Positions 21,195 through 28,267 of a stretch of DNA of 28,267 nt are shown piece by piece. A program made the translations under genes and the position numbers. This stretch comes from JBHIET01 sp046760785 (GTDB lineage: Bacteria; Chloroflexota; Anaerolineae; B4-G1), in assembly GCA_046760785.1 (NCBI GenBank), contig JBHIET010000044.1, forward strand, positions 1 through 28,267. The letters are read 5' to 3'. Position 1 is the first letter of the stretch, and the number at the start of each line of letters is the position of its first letter. A model generated the notes under the pieces. That model saw nothing but the letters and a program-made list of their open reading frames with translations, searched no databases and was not told the origin of the DNA.

Positions 21195-21603
21195 CTCGCT
21201 TATCCCGTCCGAGTGGTTTGCGAAGGCCGAAGAGGACATTCGCGCAGCGGAGCTACTGCTCGCACACGACGGCCCGTCGGGGATTGCCGCTTTCCTTGTC
21301 CAGCAGGCTGTGGAGAAGCACCTCAAGGGATACCTGCTCTCCACCGGTTGGTCGTTCGAGCGTATTCACGACCTTGAGGCACTGCTTGGGGAAGCGTCAG
21401 CACGCGATGAGGAGTTCGCACCCTTCCTGGCTGCCTGTCAGCGCATCACCGAGTACTACATTGAAGGACGATACCCGATTGGCCTGTCTTCTGCCCTGAC
21501 CCGCGATGAGGTCACTGCCTCGCTGGAGGATGCGCGGAGATTGGCAACGCTCGTGCGTGAGAAGGTTGCGAAGGCCAGTGCAACAGGCACAAATTCTCTT
21601 TGA
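21181..21603 (+). CDS. HEPN-domain protein, partner of the MNT protein
   Basis: The protein has 140 residues, all helical, matching HEPN proteins of MNT-HEPN pairs: WFAKAEEDIRAAELLLAHDG (13-32), AAFLVQQAVEKHLKGYLLSTG (37-57), FERIHDLEALLGEA and a C-terminal helix EDARRLATLVREKV. The RNase signature R-x4-6-H of toxic HEPN proteins is not seen; only the short RIHD is present. The FHAQQ pattern common in this subgroup reads FLVQQ, without the histidine. The pair may therefore be a regulatory or inactive variant. The start at 21181 overlaps the MNT gene. Its stop abuts the convergent murJ stop with no intervening base. Confidence 0.85.
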   Translation: MPVPDSLIPSEWFAKAEEDIRAAELLLAHDGPSGIAAFLVQQAVEKHLKGYLLSTGWSFERIHDLEALLGEASARDEEFAPFLAACQRITEYYIEGRYPIGLSSALTRDEVTASLEDARRLATLVREKVAKASATGTNSL

Positions 21604-23178
21604 TCAGGCGTTCCGCCTCAGTAGCAACGCCGGCAACTCGCGCATCTCATCGCTGCCCAGCAAGGTGGCTGCCACCACGTAGGTTACAGCTCCCACCGCC
21701 AGCCCGCCCCCGCCGGACAAGAGCAACCCCGCATTGGGTAACAAGGCGCGGAAGCCGATCACCGCCGCGCCCATCAGCGCCGATGCCGCCCCCACCCGTG
21801 CCAGCGACGCGCCCAGCGCCCGTGTCTCAATCCCACCCAGCCGCCGCGCCACCAGCAACAGCAACACCACCTGCAGCCCCGCCCCCAGGGAGTTGGAGAG
21901 GGCGATAGAGCCGTGGGCCAGCGATGGGAGAAACAGCCACCCCAGCCCCGCGTTGAGCGCCAGCCCGACCAGCGCCACCCAGAACGGAGTCCACATATCC
22001 CGCCAGGCGTAGAACAGCCGGCTGACCACCTCCAACGCACTGTGGGCCACCAGTCCCAGAGCGAAGAACTGCAGCGCCCAGGTAACCCGGTCGGTGACAC
22101 TCGCATCGAACGCGCCGCGCTGAAGGAAGAGCGCCGTCAGCGGGCGGCCCAGTACGAGCAAGCCCACTGCCGCCGGCACGGCAAGCGTCAATACCAGCCG
22201 CAGCGCCCAGGAGGACGTGCGGCGTAGCCCTTTCTGATCGCCCGCGTTGGCTCGTTCTGCCAGCGTCGGGAAAACGGTGATCCCCAGCGCCGTGCCGATG
22301 ATCGTCTCCGGGAACTGCATCAGCCGCCAGCCGTACTCGTAGGCGGAGATTGCCCCCGCAGGCAGTCGCGAGCCCAGGAAGGTGGGCAGCACGAAGTTCA
22401 GGTAGGTCGCCCCCAGACCCATCATCCGCGGTCCCATCAGCGCCAGCACCGTTCGTAGGTCTGGGTGGTGCAGGGTGGGCCACCAGCGAGCGCGATAGCG
22501 GATCAGGCCCGGCATCAAGACCAGGAAATAGCCCACAGCGCCCGCCATCCCGCCCCAGGCCAACCCGAAGATTCCCCATCGGCGGGCCAGGAGCAACGCC
22601 CCCGCGATGCGGCCCAGTGTGTAGCATATCGGGGCGGCGGCGGGGAGCAGGAAGTGCTGGTGGGCCCGGAGGACGCCCGTCAGGATGCCGCTGGCGGTGA
22701 ACAGGAGGGTCTGGAGCAGCACCAGCCGCATCAGCTTTGCCGCCAGCGCGACTTGCTCAGCGCCAAAGCCCGGAGCGACGACGTGTATGACCTGGGCTGC
22801 GAAGACGGTTGCCACCACGCTCACCCCTGCCACGATCAACAATGCCAGGTTGATCACTGCCGAGACCAGCCGCCAGGCCTCGTCGCGAGCGCTCAGCCGA
22901 GCGGCTTCCTCCTGGTTGCCCTGGGTGATGCGGGCGGAGAGGACCGGAATGAGGGTGGTCGCCATCGCGCTCCCTGCGATGACGGTGAACAGCCCATCGG
23001 GGAGTTCGAAGGCGGCGTAGTAGGCGTCGAGAGCGGCGGAGGCGCCGAAGGCGTGGCCGATGGCTCCGTCGCGCACCAGCCCCAGCAGTTTGTCGGCGGC
23101 AAAGAGGAGAGCGACCAACACAGCGGAGCGGGCGACGTGGGTGCTGGATGCTGGATGCCGGGGAGTGGATGCTAGCAT
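21604..23178 (-). CDS. murJ: Lipid II flippase MurJ
   Basis: The protein has 524 residues with about 14 membrane helices. MurJ features are KLLGLVRDGAIGHAFGASAALDAYYAAFELPDGLF near the N-terminus (conserved arginine R34 region), AMATTLIPVLSARITQGNQEEA, GVLRAHQHFLLPAAAPICYTLGRI and RLFYAWRDMWTPFWVALVGLALNAGLG. MurJ moves the peptidoglycan precursor lipid II across the cytoplasmic membrane. The ATG at 23178 was chosen; GTG 23235 would add 19 residues with no helix. No good ribosome site is visible for either. Codons 2-12 consist of CATCCAGCA-type short repeats, so the N-terminal end may be repeat-derived. It is convergent with the HEPN gene and lies 109 bp after selB. Confidence 0.92.
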   Translation of the reverse strand: MLASTPRHPASSTHVARSAVLVALLFAADKLLGLVRDGAIGHAFGASAALDAYYAAFELPDGLFTVIAGSAMATTLIPVLSARITQGNQEEAARLSARDEAWRLVSAVINLALLIVAGVSVVATVFAAQVIHVVAPGFGAEQVALAAKLMRLVLLQTLLFTASGILTGVLRAHQHFLLPAAAPICYTLGRIAGALLLARRWGIFGLAWGGMAGAVGYFLVLMPGLIRYRARWWPTLHHPDLRTVLALMGPRMMGLGATYLNFVLPTFLGSRLPAGAISAYEYGWRLMQFPETIIGTALGITVFPTLAERANAGDQKGLRRTSSWALRLVLTLAVPAAVGLLVLGRPLTALFLQRGAFDASVTDRVTWALQFFALGLVAHSALEVVSRLFYAWRDMWTPFWVALVGLALNAGLGWLFLPSLAHGSIALSNSLGAGLQVVLLLLVARRLGGIETRALGASLARVGAASALMGAAVIGFRALLPNAGLLLSGGGGLAVGAVTYVVAATLLGSDEMRELPALLLRRNA

Positions 23179-23287
23179 ATTAAACTGGCTGTTTGGATTA
23201 GATGGGTGGGGTGAACCAGCCAAGAGTGGAGCCACTCCTGCCCGGCTGCAAAGGCGAAGCCTCCATAGCCTGAATAAGGTTTTTCTC

Positions 23288-25300
23288 CTACCGCAGCACC
23301 CTCTCGTCTCCCACGCGCTTTGTCACCCCAATCTCATCCAGGTGTTCCAGCAACGCCTGGGCGTACTTGCGACTGGTCTTCAGCATGTCGCGTGTCTGGC
23401 CTAGCGTCACGCTTCCCTCGTGCTCAATGCGTGCACGGATGCGGGCCACCATCTCCTCGTAGGTCGCAGGCAGAAACAGGACGTCCGGCGAGACCTGCAC
23501 CAAATCACCCTGGCTCACCAACACACCCAATACCTCCTCCCCCACAGCGGCGATGCTTTCCTTGACCGAGGGTGTGGTCTGGGGCTGGCGGCGGAAACGG
23601 GCCAGCAGTGTGTCTACCTGCCGCTGCTGTTCGGAGTTGAACTTCACGACGTGGAAGGGGAGCCGGACGGTGGCCCCTTCGTCTGCGATGAGTCCCTCGG
23701 CGGCAGCGCTGGCCATCACCGCGTTGAAGACCTTGGACTCCAACTTGAGCCCGCTGCGCAGGGCCTCGCGGCCCATGCCCGCCCGCAACGGGAACCTCTG
23801 GTGATAGGCAGAAAGTTCACGAGAGATGTGGTCAGTCAGACCAGACCACCATGCGCGTGTGGCAAGTAACTGGCTGCTGGATGCCAACTCTTGCTTCCTG
23901 CTGCCCTGCGGACCCAGAAGAACCGCTTGGCCTTGTTCCAACAATTGAAGGAGTACATCCGGGCCATTCTCTCCCAGGCCGCCGGCGGAAAGCAAGTCGC
24001 GGGCAATGGTGGGGCCTTGCCGCTCAAGGGCCTGCAGCAATATCTCGGCCGGGCTGCCCTGGGCCAGCGTCTCCAACCGGGTCAGCACTTCGGGGCGGAA
24101 GCGACGGTACTTGCGGCCGGGGTTGGGGTCCACGATCATGCCCCCGCCCACGGTCGCGGGGGGGGAAGGGAGGCGGACGATGAAGCGGTCCCCTTTGACC
24201 AGCGGCACCGGCCCCTGAAGCCGCAACTGGGCCCAGCCGGTCTGCCCTGGCGGTAGTGTGTCCTGCCCCAGGAGCCGCACGCGAGCCATCGTCTCAGCCG
24301 CACCGGAGAAGAACTTGAGTTGGGCGTTGTGGCGCAACGGGCGCCGTGCCTGTCCTGAGCCTTGTCGAAGGGCCTGTCCTGAGCCTTGTCGAAGGGCCTG
24401 TCCTGAGCCTTGTCGAAGGGCCTGTCCTGAGCCCCGAGCGGAGTCGAAGGGCCGCAGGGTATCCGGCAAGTAGCGCAACTGCACGTCTACTAGCACGGTG
24501 GGGCGCAGCCAGCCGGGGGTGGTGACGACGTCGCCGCGCTTGAGGTCGGCCTTGCCTACGCCGGTGAGGTTCATCGCCACCCGGCTGCCTGGTACGGCCC
24601 GCTCGACCTTTTCCCTGTGGGTCTGCAGGCCACGCACGCGGGCCTTCATCCCTGCGGGCAACACCTCGACCTCCTGCCCCACCTCGAAGAAGCCATCGGT
24701 GAGGGTGCCGGTGACCACGGTGCCGAAGCCGCTGATGGTGAAGACGCGATCTATTGGCAGCCGGGGCCGTCCTCGATCGGGGCGGGGTTCGACCTGGGTG
24801 AGCGTTTCCTGTAATGCAGCCAGCAGTTCGTCAAGGCCCTGCCCGGTGCGGGCGGAGACGGGGATAATAGGTGTGCCCTCGAGTGCCGTTCCCTCCAGCA
24901 CCTCCGAAACGTCGGCGGCGACCAGCTCAACCCATTCCTCGCTCTCAGCCAGATCTACCTTGGTCAGGGCGACGACCCCGGTGCCAACTCCCAGCAGGTC
25001 GAGGATGGCCAGGTGCTCCCTGGTCTGCGGCATCACACCCTCGTCAGCCGCGACGACGAAGAGGGCGGCGTCAATACCGCCCACGCCGGCCAGCATATTC
25101 TCGATGAAGTCCCGATGCCCCGGCACGTCCACGACGCTGACCGACTCGCCGTTGGGGAGCGTGAGCCAAGCGAAGCCCAGGTCTATCGTCATCTCCCGCT
25201 CCTTCTCCTCGCGGAGTCGGTCCGGGTCAATGCCGGTGAGGGCGAGAACGAGGGTGGATTTGCCGTGATCTACGTGGCCGGCGGTGCCGATGACGTACAT
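23288..25300 (-). CDS. selB: Selenocysteine-specific elongation factor SelB
   Basis: The protein has 670 residues. It delivers selenocysteyl-tRNA to the ribosome at UGA codons followed by a SECIS hairpin. The GTPase domain has GHVDHGKST (8-16), DVPGH (58-62) and TKVD (113-116). Beta-barrel domains follow, with FTISGFGTVVTGTL (187-200) and KGDRFIVRLPSP. The C-terminal winged helices (about 420-670) bind the mRNA hairpin. Residues 285-320 are an insertion of GSGQALRQ repeats between the strand VDVQLRYLPDTLRP and LRHNAQLKFFSGAAE, which are adjacent in relatives. It is encoded by a DNA repeat array. The start at 25300 is 11 bp after the coiled-coil gene. A selenocysteine system elsewhere in the genome is implied. 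Confidence 0.95.
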   Translation of the reverse strand: MYVIGTAGHVDHGKSTLVLALTGIDPDRLREEKEREMTIDLGFAWLTLPNGESVSVVDVPGHRDFIENMLAGVGGIDAALFVVAADEGVMPQTREHLAILDLLGVGTGVVALTKVDLAESEEWVELVAADVSEVLEGTALEGTPIIPVSARTGQGLDELLAALQETLTQVEPRPDRGRPRLPIDRVFTISGFGTVVTGTLTDGFFEVGQEVEVLPAGMKARVRGLQTHREKVERAVPGSRVAMNLTGVGKADLKRGDVVTTPGWLRPTVLVDVQLRYLPDTLRPFDSARGSGQALRQGSGQALRQGSGQALRQGSGQARRPLRHNAQLKFFSGAAETMARVRLLGQDTLPPGQTGWAQLRLQGPVPLVKGDRFIVRLPSPPATVGGGMIVDPNPGRKYRRFRPEVLTRLETLAQGSPAEILLQALERQGPTIARDLLSAGGLGENGPDVLLQLLEQGQAVLLGPQGSRKQELASSSQLLATRAWWSGLTDHISRELSAYHQRFPLRAGMGREALRSGLKLESKVFNAVMASAAAEGLIADEGATVRLPFHVVKFNSEQQRQVDTLLARFRRQPQTTPSVKESIAAVGEEVLGVLVSQGDLVQVSPDVLFLPATYEEMVARIRARIEHEGSVTLGQTRDMLKTSRKYAQALLEHLDEIGVTKRVGDERVLR
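24348..24450. repeat. In-frame tandem repeat array within selB
   Basis: Three identical 24-bp units (24348-24371, 24372-24395, 24396-24419) have the core TCCTGAGCCTTGTCGAAGG. A fourth 31-bp unit (24420-24450) differs by GAGCCCCGAGCGGAGTCGAAGG. Being a multiple of three, each complete unit adds eight residues (GSGQALRQ) without breaking the frame. Each unit is partly self-complementary (TTCGACAAG/CTCAGGA). Confidence 0.95.
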
Positions 25301-25311
25301 CTGACTGATCC

Positions 25312-26526
25312 TTATTGCTCGCCGCGCATCACGCTTTGCCCTTCGGCCAGCATTTGCTCTGTCTGTTCCAGCACTTCCTGCGCGCGCCCGAGGGTGTGGT
25401 GTGCATCCGCGCGGCGGGCCTCCAGCAGTGCCTCGATATAGGTCTGCTGTGCGTCGGCGCGTCCTTTGAGTCGCTCCAGCCAGTCGCTGTGCTCCTGGTT
25501 CTTCCGCTCCTGGCTGCGCCACTGCTCATCCAGCACAAGTTGGCGCTTTTTCAGCTCCTTATCCCGCTCCGCCTGCCACTCCTCCCACTGCCGCTTGAGC
25601 CGGTCCTCGGCCAGCCGCTGCATCTCGGCCACTTCGTTCTGTCGCTTCTCCTGCCGCGCCCGGAAGTTTTCTAACTTCTCCAGAGCCCGTTTGTTGAGTT
25701 GATACTGCTCAATGAAGCGCTGCGTCTGCGCACGCCAGTTTTCCATCTCTTGCCGAACCTCTTCCGCCTGCTCTCTGTATTTCTTGACCTCTTGTTCACG
25801 GCGGAACTCAGCCACGCGAACCTCTTCGATGGTCTTCTCGAAGTCTTTGAGTTGCTTGATGGCCTCTTCGATGCGCGCTCTCTGCTTATGGATCGTCTCT
25901 TCCAGGAGTAGCGACTTGGTTGCCTGGGACTCGGTCTTCTTGCGCAGTTCGGTCGTGCCCTGCTCCAGCTCGGCGATGCGGCGGTTGTCGGCGCGGCGCT
26001 GCTCCTCCAGGTAGGTGACGGCCTGCATGCGGTCGTCGGAGCGCTTGCTCAGGTCAGCTACCTGCTCGGTCAGGCTTTGGAGGGCCTGGTTGAGCCGTTT
26101 CTCCTCGGCCTGGCGGGCTTTCATGTCTTCGTCGTGACGGCGCAAGACCTGCGCTTCCTTGTCCAGTTGGCCCAATTGGTCAGCCAGGCTTTTCATCTCG
26201 ATCTTGCGCAGCCGCTCGGCCTCCGCCCGTTCTTTCTTCCACGCGTCTTCGCGCTGGTCGAGCAGAAATATTATCTCGTTCTTATAGTTTGCTACCGTCT
26301 GCTCGAAATCAGCCGCTTGTGAAATCAAGCCCTGTATGCCACCCAGCGTGGTCTGCAAGTCCTGTATCTGAGCCGCCTGTTGGGCCAGTTGTTGCTCCTG
26401 CCCCTGTGCCTTTTCCTGCAGTGCAGCAATGGTGGCTTTATCCTTGCGACGCTCCCCCTCCAGCCACTTGATCATCTGCGTCATCTGGGTCAGTTCCATC
26501 GTCTGAGTTGCATCCATCGCCATCAT
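25312..26526 (-). CDS. Long coiled-coil protein encoded upstream of selB
   Basis: The protein has 404 residues, highly charged and almost all predicted coiled coil, with heptads from about residue 15 to 390 (for example IAALQEKAQGQEQQLAQQAAQI, MKSLADQLGQLDKEAQVLRR, EETIHKQRARIEEAIKQLKDFE). The middle is rich in Q/E/R/K and there is no globular enzyme motif, signal peptide or membrane helix. It resembles structural SMC-like arms or scaffold proteins in character only. The ATG at 26526 was chosen for its GGGAGGG site; the longer frame to 26586 begins upstream of the promoter's -10. It is the first gene of the promoter at 26586-26558, and selB follows after 11 bp, so the two are cotranscribed. 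No function is known to me. Confidence 0.8.
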   Translation of the reverse strand: MMAMDATQTMELTQMTQMIKWLEGERRKDKATIAALQEKAQGQEQQLAQQAAQIQDLQTTLGGIQGLISQAADFEQTVANYKNEIIFLLDQREDAWKKERAEAERLRKIEMKSLADQLGQLDKEAQVLRRHDEDMKARQAEEKRLNQALQSLTEQVADLSKRSDDRMQAVTYLEEQRRADNRRIAELEQGTTELRKKTESQATKSLLLEETIHKQRARIEEAIKQLKDFEKTIEEVRVAEFRREQEVKKYREQAEEVRQEMENWRAQTQRFIEQYQLNKRALEKLENFRARQEKRQNEVAEMQRLAEDRLKRQWEEWQAERDKELKKRQLVLDEQWRSQERKNQEHSDWLERLKGRADAQQTYIEALLEARRADAHHTLGRAQEVLEQTEQMLAEGQSVMRGEQ

Positions 26527-26557
26527 CACACCCTCCCTCGTGAGTTTCGTGGCGCTG

Positions 26558-26586
26558 ATTATAGCATCATTCTCCCTCACAGGCAA
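26558..26586 (-). promoter_or_regulatory. Promoter of the coiled-coil/selB operon
   Basis: Minus strand: TTGCCT (26586-26581), 17-bp spacer, TATAAT (26563-26558). It lies back to back with the plus-strand promoter; the two -35 boxes are separated by only 3 bp. Confidence 0.8.
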
Positions 26587-26589
26587 CGG

Positions 26590-26617
26590 TTGACAGGTTG
26601 TTGTGGGACAGTATAAT
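26590..26617 (+). promoter_or_regulatory. Promoter of the GT4 glycosyltransferase gene
   Basis: TTGACA (26590-26595), 16-bp spacer, TATAAT (26612-26617). The -10 box overlaps an in-frame ATG at 26616, which therefore cannot be on the transcript. The start of transcription is expected near 26624. Confidence 0.8.
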
Positions 26618-26633
26618 GGCTGCGGAGCCTGAT

Positions 26634-27743
26634 ATGCGGATTGGTATTGACGCCCGTATCGTCCATTATGCCCGGGGTGGAATTAGCAACTACGTGCTGC
26701 ATCTGCTCGGGGCACTGGCCGCACTCGACGCGGACACGGATTACCGCGTGCTGCACAGCCGCAAGGATCGTAATCCTCCTGCGCCGGGACCGAACTTCTA
26801 CCCCGTCGCCTGTTGGACCCCTTGCCACCACCGGCTGGAGCGCTGGGCGTTGGGGCTAGAGGCGGCGCGACTGAGGCTTGACCTTCTGCACAGCTCCGAT
26901 TTCATCCCGCCAGCGTTTGGTTACCACCGCTCGGTGACCACCATCCATGACCTGAACTTCCTCTACTACCCGCAGTTCCTCAGCGCGCAAAGCCTGCGCT
27001 ATTACAATCAACAGATCGGGTGGGCGGTGCGCCGCGCCGATCACATCCTGGCCGACTCTCGCGCCACCAAGTCCGACCTGGTCTCGCTGCTGGACGTGGA
27101 GCCGGAGAAGGTCGCGGTCGTGTACCTGGCCGCCGACCCAGCGTTCCGTCCGTTGCCGGAGGCAGAGGCCCGACGGGTCGCCGCGCAGTATGGCCTGGAG
27201 CCAGGGTATCTGCTTTGCGTGGGGACGCTGGAGCCACGCAAGAACCTGCCGGGACTGCTGCAGGCCTATCGTCTGTTGCTCGATGAGGAGGTAACGTCCG
27301 CGCCACTGGTGCTGGTCGGCGGCAAGGGCTGGCTGTACGATGAGGTTCTTGAGCGCGTCGAGAGGTTGTGCCTGACCGAGCGGGTGTGCTTCCTCCACGC
27401 CGTGCCAGATGCCGACTTGGTGGGGCTGTACAACTGTGCTGGCGTGCTGACGACGCCGTCGTTCTATGAGGGATTCGGGCTGCCGGCGCTGGAGGCGATG
27501 GCCTGTGGCGCACCGGTCGTCGTCGCCGACCGGGCCTCGCTGCCAGAAGTGGTAGGGGAAGCAGGATTACTGGTGAACCCAGACGACCCTGAGGATATTG
27601 CCCGGGCGCTGACGCGCGTGCTGACGGAGGAGCCGCTGCGAGAGCAGATGCGGAAACTGGGTTTGGACCAGGCGGCCCGCTTTACCTGGGAGGAGACCGC
27701 CCGCGGGACATTAGCTGTTTACCGGAGTGTTCTCTCGCGGTAG
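26634..27743 (+). CDS. GT4-family glycosyltransferase
   Basis: The protein has 369 residues with the GT-B fold of retaining family-4 transferases: IDARIVHYARGGISNYVLHLL at the N-terminus with the glycine-rich acceptor loop, HSSDFIPPAF, TTIHDLNFLYYP, LCVGTLEPRKNLPGLLQAY, and the nucleotide-sugar motif TPSFYEGFGLPALEAMACGAPVVVAD (E-x7-E). It transfers a hexose, often mannose, from a nucleotide sugar to a lipid or polysaccharide acceptor at the membrane face; donor and acceptor are unknown. The ATG at 26634 was chosen because the earlier ATG (26616) lies in the promoter. A GGAG at 26624-26627 would be at the very 5' end of the mRNA. It stands alone; the next feature is a tRNA. Confidence 0.92.
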   Translation: MRIGIDARIVHYARGGISNYVLHLLGALAALDADTDYRVLHSRKDRNPPAPGPNFYPVACWTPCHHRLERWALGLEAARLRLDLLHSSDFIPPAFGYHRSVTTIHDLNFLYYPQFLSAQSLRYYNQQIGWAVRRADHILADSRATKSDLVSLLDVEPEKVAVVYLAADPAFRPLPEAEARRVAAQYGLEPGYLLCVGTLEPRKNLPGLLQAYRLLLDEEVTSAPLVLVGGKGWLYDEVLERVERLCLTERVCFLHAVPDADLVGLYNCAGVLTTPSFYEGFGLPALEAMACGAPVVVADRASLPEVVGEAGLLVNPDDPEDIARALTRVLTEEPLREQMRKLGLDQAARFTWEETARGTLAVYRSVLSR

Positions 27744-28024
27744 ACGGTGCTACTAGTGCACCTCGTACCCGAAGTGAGCCATTCACATCCCCTGCCTGCC
27801 GCTTCCATTCTTCGATGGGCAAGGCCATCAGCGGTTGGAGGTTCCTCCAGCGTCGGGCACATCCAGACGTGCAAGGAAGCGATCCTAAAGACTGGCATAG
27901 ATAACTCCTCGCTTCACCCACAGCGCCTATTCAACTTGCTAGCGGCTCACCCCTTCCCTTGTGCGCCGATCCGCTTCTTTCCCGGGCTGAGTCTTCTGCC
28001 GACCTTCTGCTCCGCAGCGGCAGT
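27744..28024. other. Non-coding stretch between the glycosyltransferase and tRNA-Lys
   Basis: I see no gene, RNA or repeat family in these 281 bases. A minus-strand frame (27921 to 27682) contains RRWRNLQPLMALPIEEWKRQAG but overlaps the end of the glycosyltransferase and has no ribosome site. It may be a remnant, but no family is evident. Confidence 0.4.
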
Positions 28025-28053
28025 TTGACAGCCCCCCATCGGCGTGCTATACT
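28025..28053 (+). promoter_or_regulatory. Promoter of tRNA-Lys
   Basis: TTGACA (28025-28030), 17-bp spacer, TATACT (28048-28053), with the tRNA beginning 10 bp after the -10 box. This is close to the consensus, as expected for a stable RNA gene. Confidence 0.9.
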
Positions 28054-28062
28054 TCCCGCTGC

Positions 28063-28136
28063 GGGCCGTTAGCTCAGTCCGGCAGAGCAGGGGCCTTTTA
28101 AGCCCAGGGCCGCAGGTTCGAATCCTGCACGGCCCA
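28063..28136 (+). tRNA. tRNA-Lys (anticodon UUU)
   Basis: A complete cloverleaf of 74 bases. The acceptor stem is GGGCCGT/ACGGCCC and the D arm GCTC/GAGC. The anticodon arm is GGGGC-CTTTTAA-GCCCA (four pairs and a G-A at the outer position) with TTT at 28097-28099. There is a 5-base variable loop, and the T arm is GCAGG-TTCGAAT-CCTGC. The discriminator is A at 28136; the 3' CCA is not encoded. Confidence 0.97.
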
Positions 28137-28143
28137 TTCGAGG

Positions 28144-28208
28144 AAGTAGACAGGTATATGAGTGGGCAGGTACACAAACACCTTGTCTACTCATATCCTT
28201 GTCTACTT
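28144..28208. repeat. Long imperfect inverted repeat after tRNA-Lys
   Basis: Arms 28144-28163 and 28189-28208 (AAGTAGACAGGTATATGAGT against ACTCATATCCTTGTCTACTT) are complementary at 18 of 20 positions around a 25-base loop. CCTTGTCTACT also occurs twice as a direct repeat (28181-28191 and 28197-28207). It lies 7 bp after the tRNA and could end its transcript or be the border of an element continuing beyond the window. There is no strong T run. Confidence 0.6.
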
Positions 28209-28267
28209 GTTACTACTTTGACAATGTCAGATTAACATAAAGCCGGCTGCACTTGCTCGCCGGTGCT

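Noticed and set aside
24348..24450. CRISPR array
   Set aside because: Units are contiguous with no variable spacers and lie in frame inside selB.
27682..27921. 79-residue minus-strand ORF after the glycosyltransferase
   Set aside because: It overlaps the glycosyltransferase end, has no ribosome site and no recognised family.

Overview
The window looks like chromosomal DNA of a GC-rich bacterium, most likely a member of the Chloroflexota (Anaerolineae-like). The reasons are the overall gene styles: a T-box-controlled threonine operon, an archaeal-type threonyl-tRNA editing domain as a free protein, a reductive-dehalogenase-like protein, SelB, and short TTCGACAAGCTCAGGA-type repeats. This is inferred from recognising families by eye; no search was run. 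Promoters follow the ordinary sigma-70 pattern (TTGNCN, 16-18 bp, TATAAT/TATACT), and several can be read clearly.

Positions 1-1084 are a scar: an IS630-type transposase fragment runs off the left edge and appears to cut off an Eco29kI-like GIY-YIG restriction endonuclease after about 62 codons. Positions 1147-10747 form one long minus-strand transcription unit. It starts at a clear promoter (10747-10719) and a T-box leader with a probable ACC (Thr) specifier. It then runs aspartate kinase, aspartate-semialdehyde dehydrogenase, a GNAT/HisRS-like chimera, a frameshifted small membrane protein, a VOC protein, a class I aminotransferase, an NAD-dependent epimerase, a HAD-like protein with motifs in permuted order, threonine synthase and an FAH-family enzyme. 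Four consecutive genes between 5.2 and 7.4 kb carry what look like internal deletions or frameshifts. A 302-bp MITE-like element with a perfect 13-bp target duplication has been inserted exactly at a former lysC/asd overlap.

Positions 11130-15307 are plus-strand: a DUF1232 membrane protein, then a tight three-gene cluster (ornithine-cyclodeaminase/EutC-like enzyme, corrinoid/Fe-S RdhA-like protein with no Tat signal, PLP aminotransferase). This cluster is the best candidate in the window for an undescribed pathway. Positions 15330-17547 hold an IS630 remnant, coaBC with its own promoter, a decayed ABC-transporter ATPase and a frameshifted small membrane protein.

Positions 17604-21603 are plus-strand: a TPR lipoprotein with a free threonyl-tRNA editing domain; a Trm112-like / membrane / GIY-YIG (DUF123) / HEAT-repeat operon; and an MNT-HEPN pair. 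Positions 21604-26586 are minus-strand: murJ, then selB preceded by a coiled-coil gene. selB contains an in-frame tandem array of a 24-bp repeat. A back-to-back promoter pair separates this from a plus-strand GT4 glycosyltransferase (26634-27743). The window ends with tRNA-Lys(UUU), its promoter and a long imperfect hairpin.

All assignments come from reading sequence and translations by eye. Statements about missing segments rest on remembered family architecture and need an alignment to confirm.
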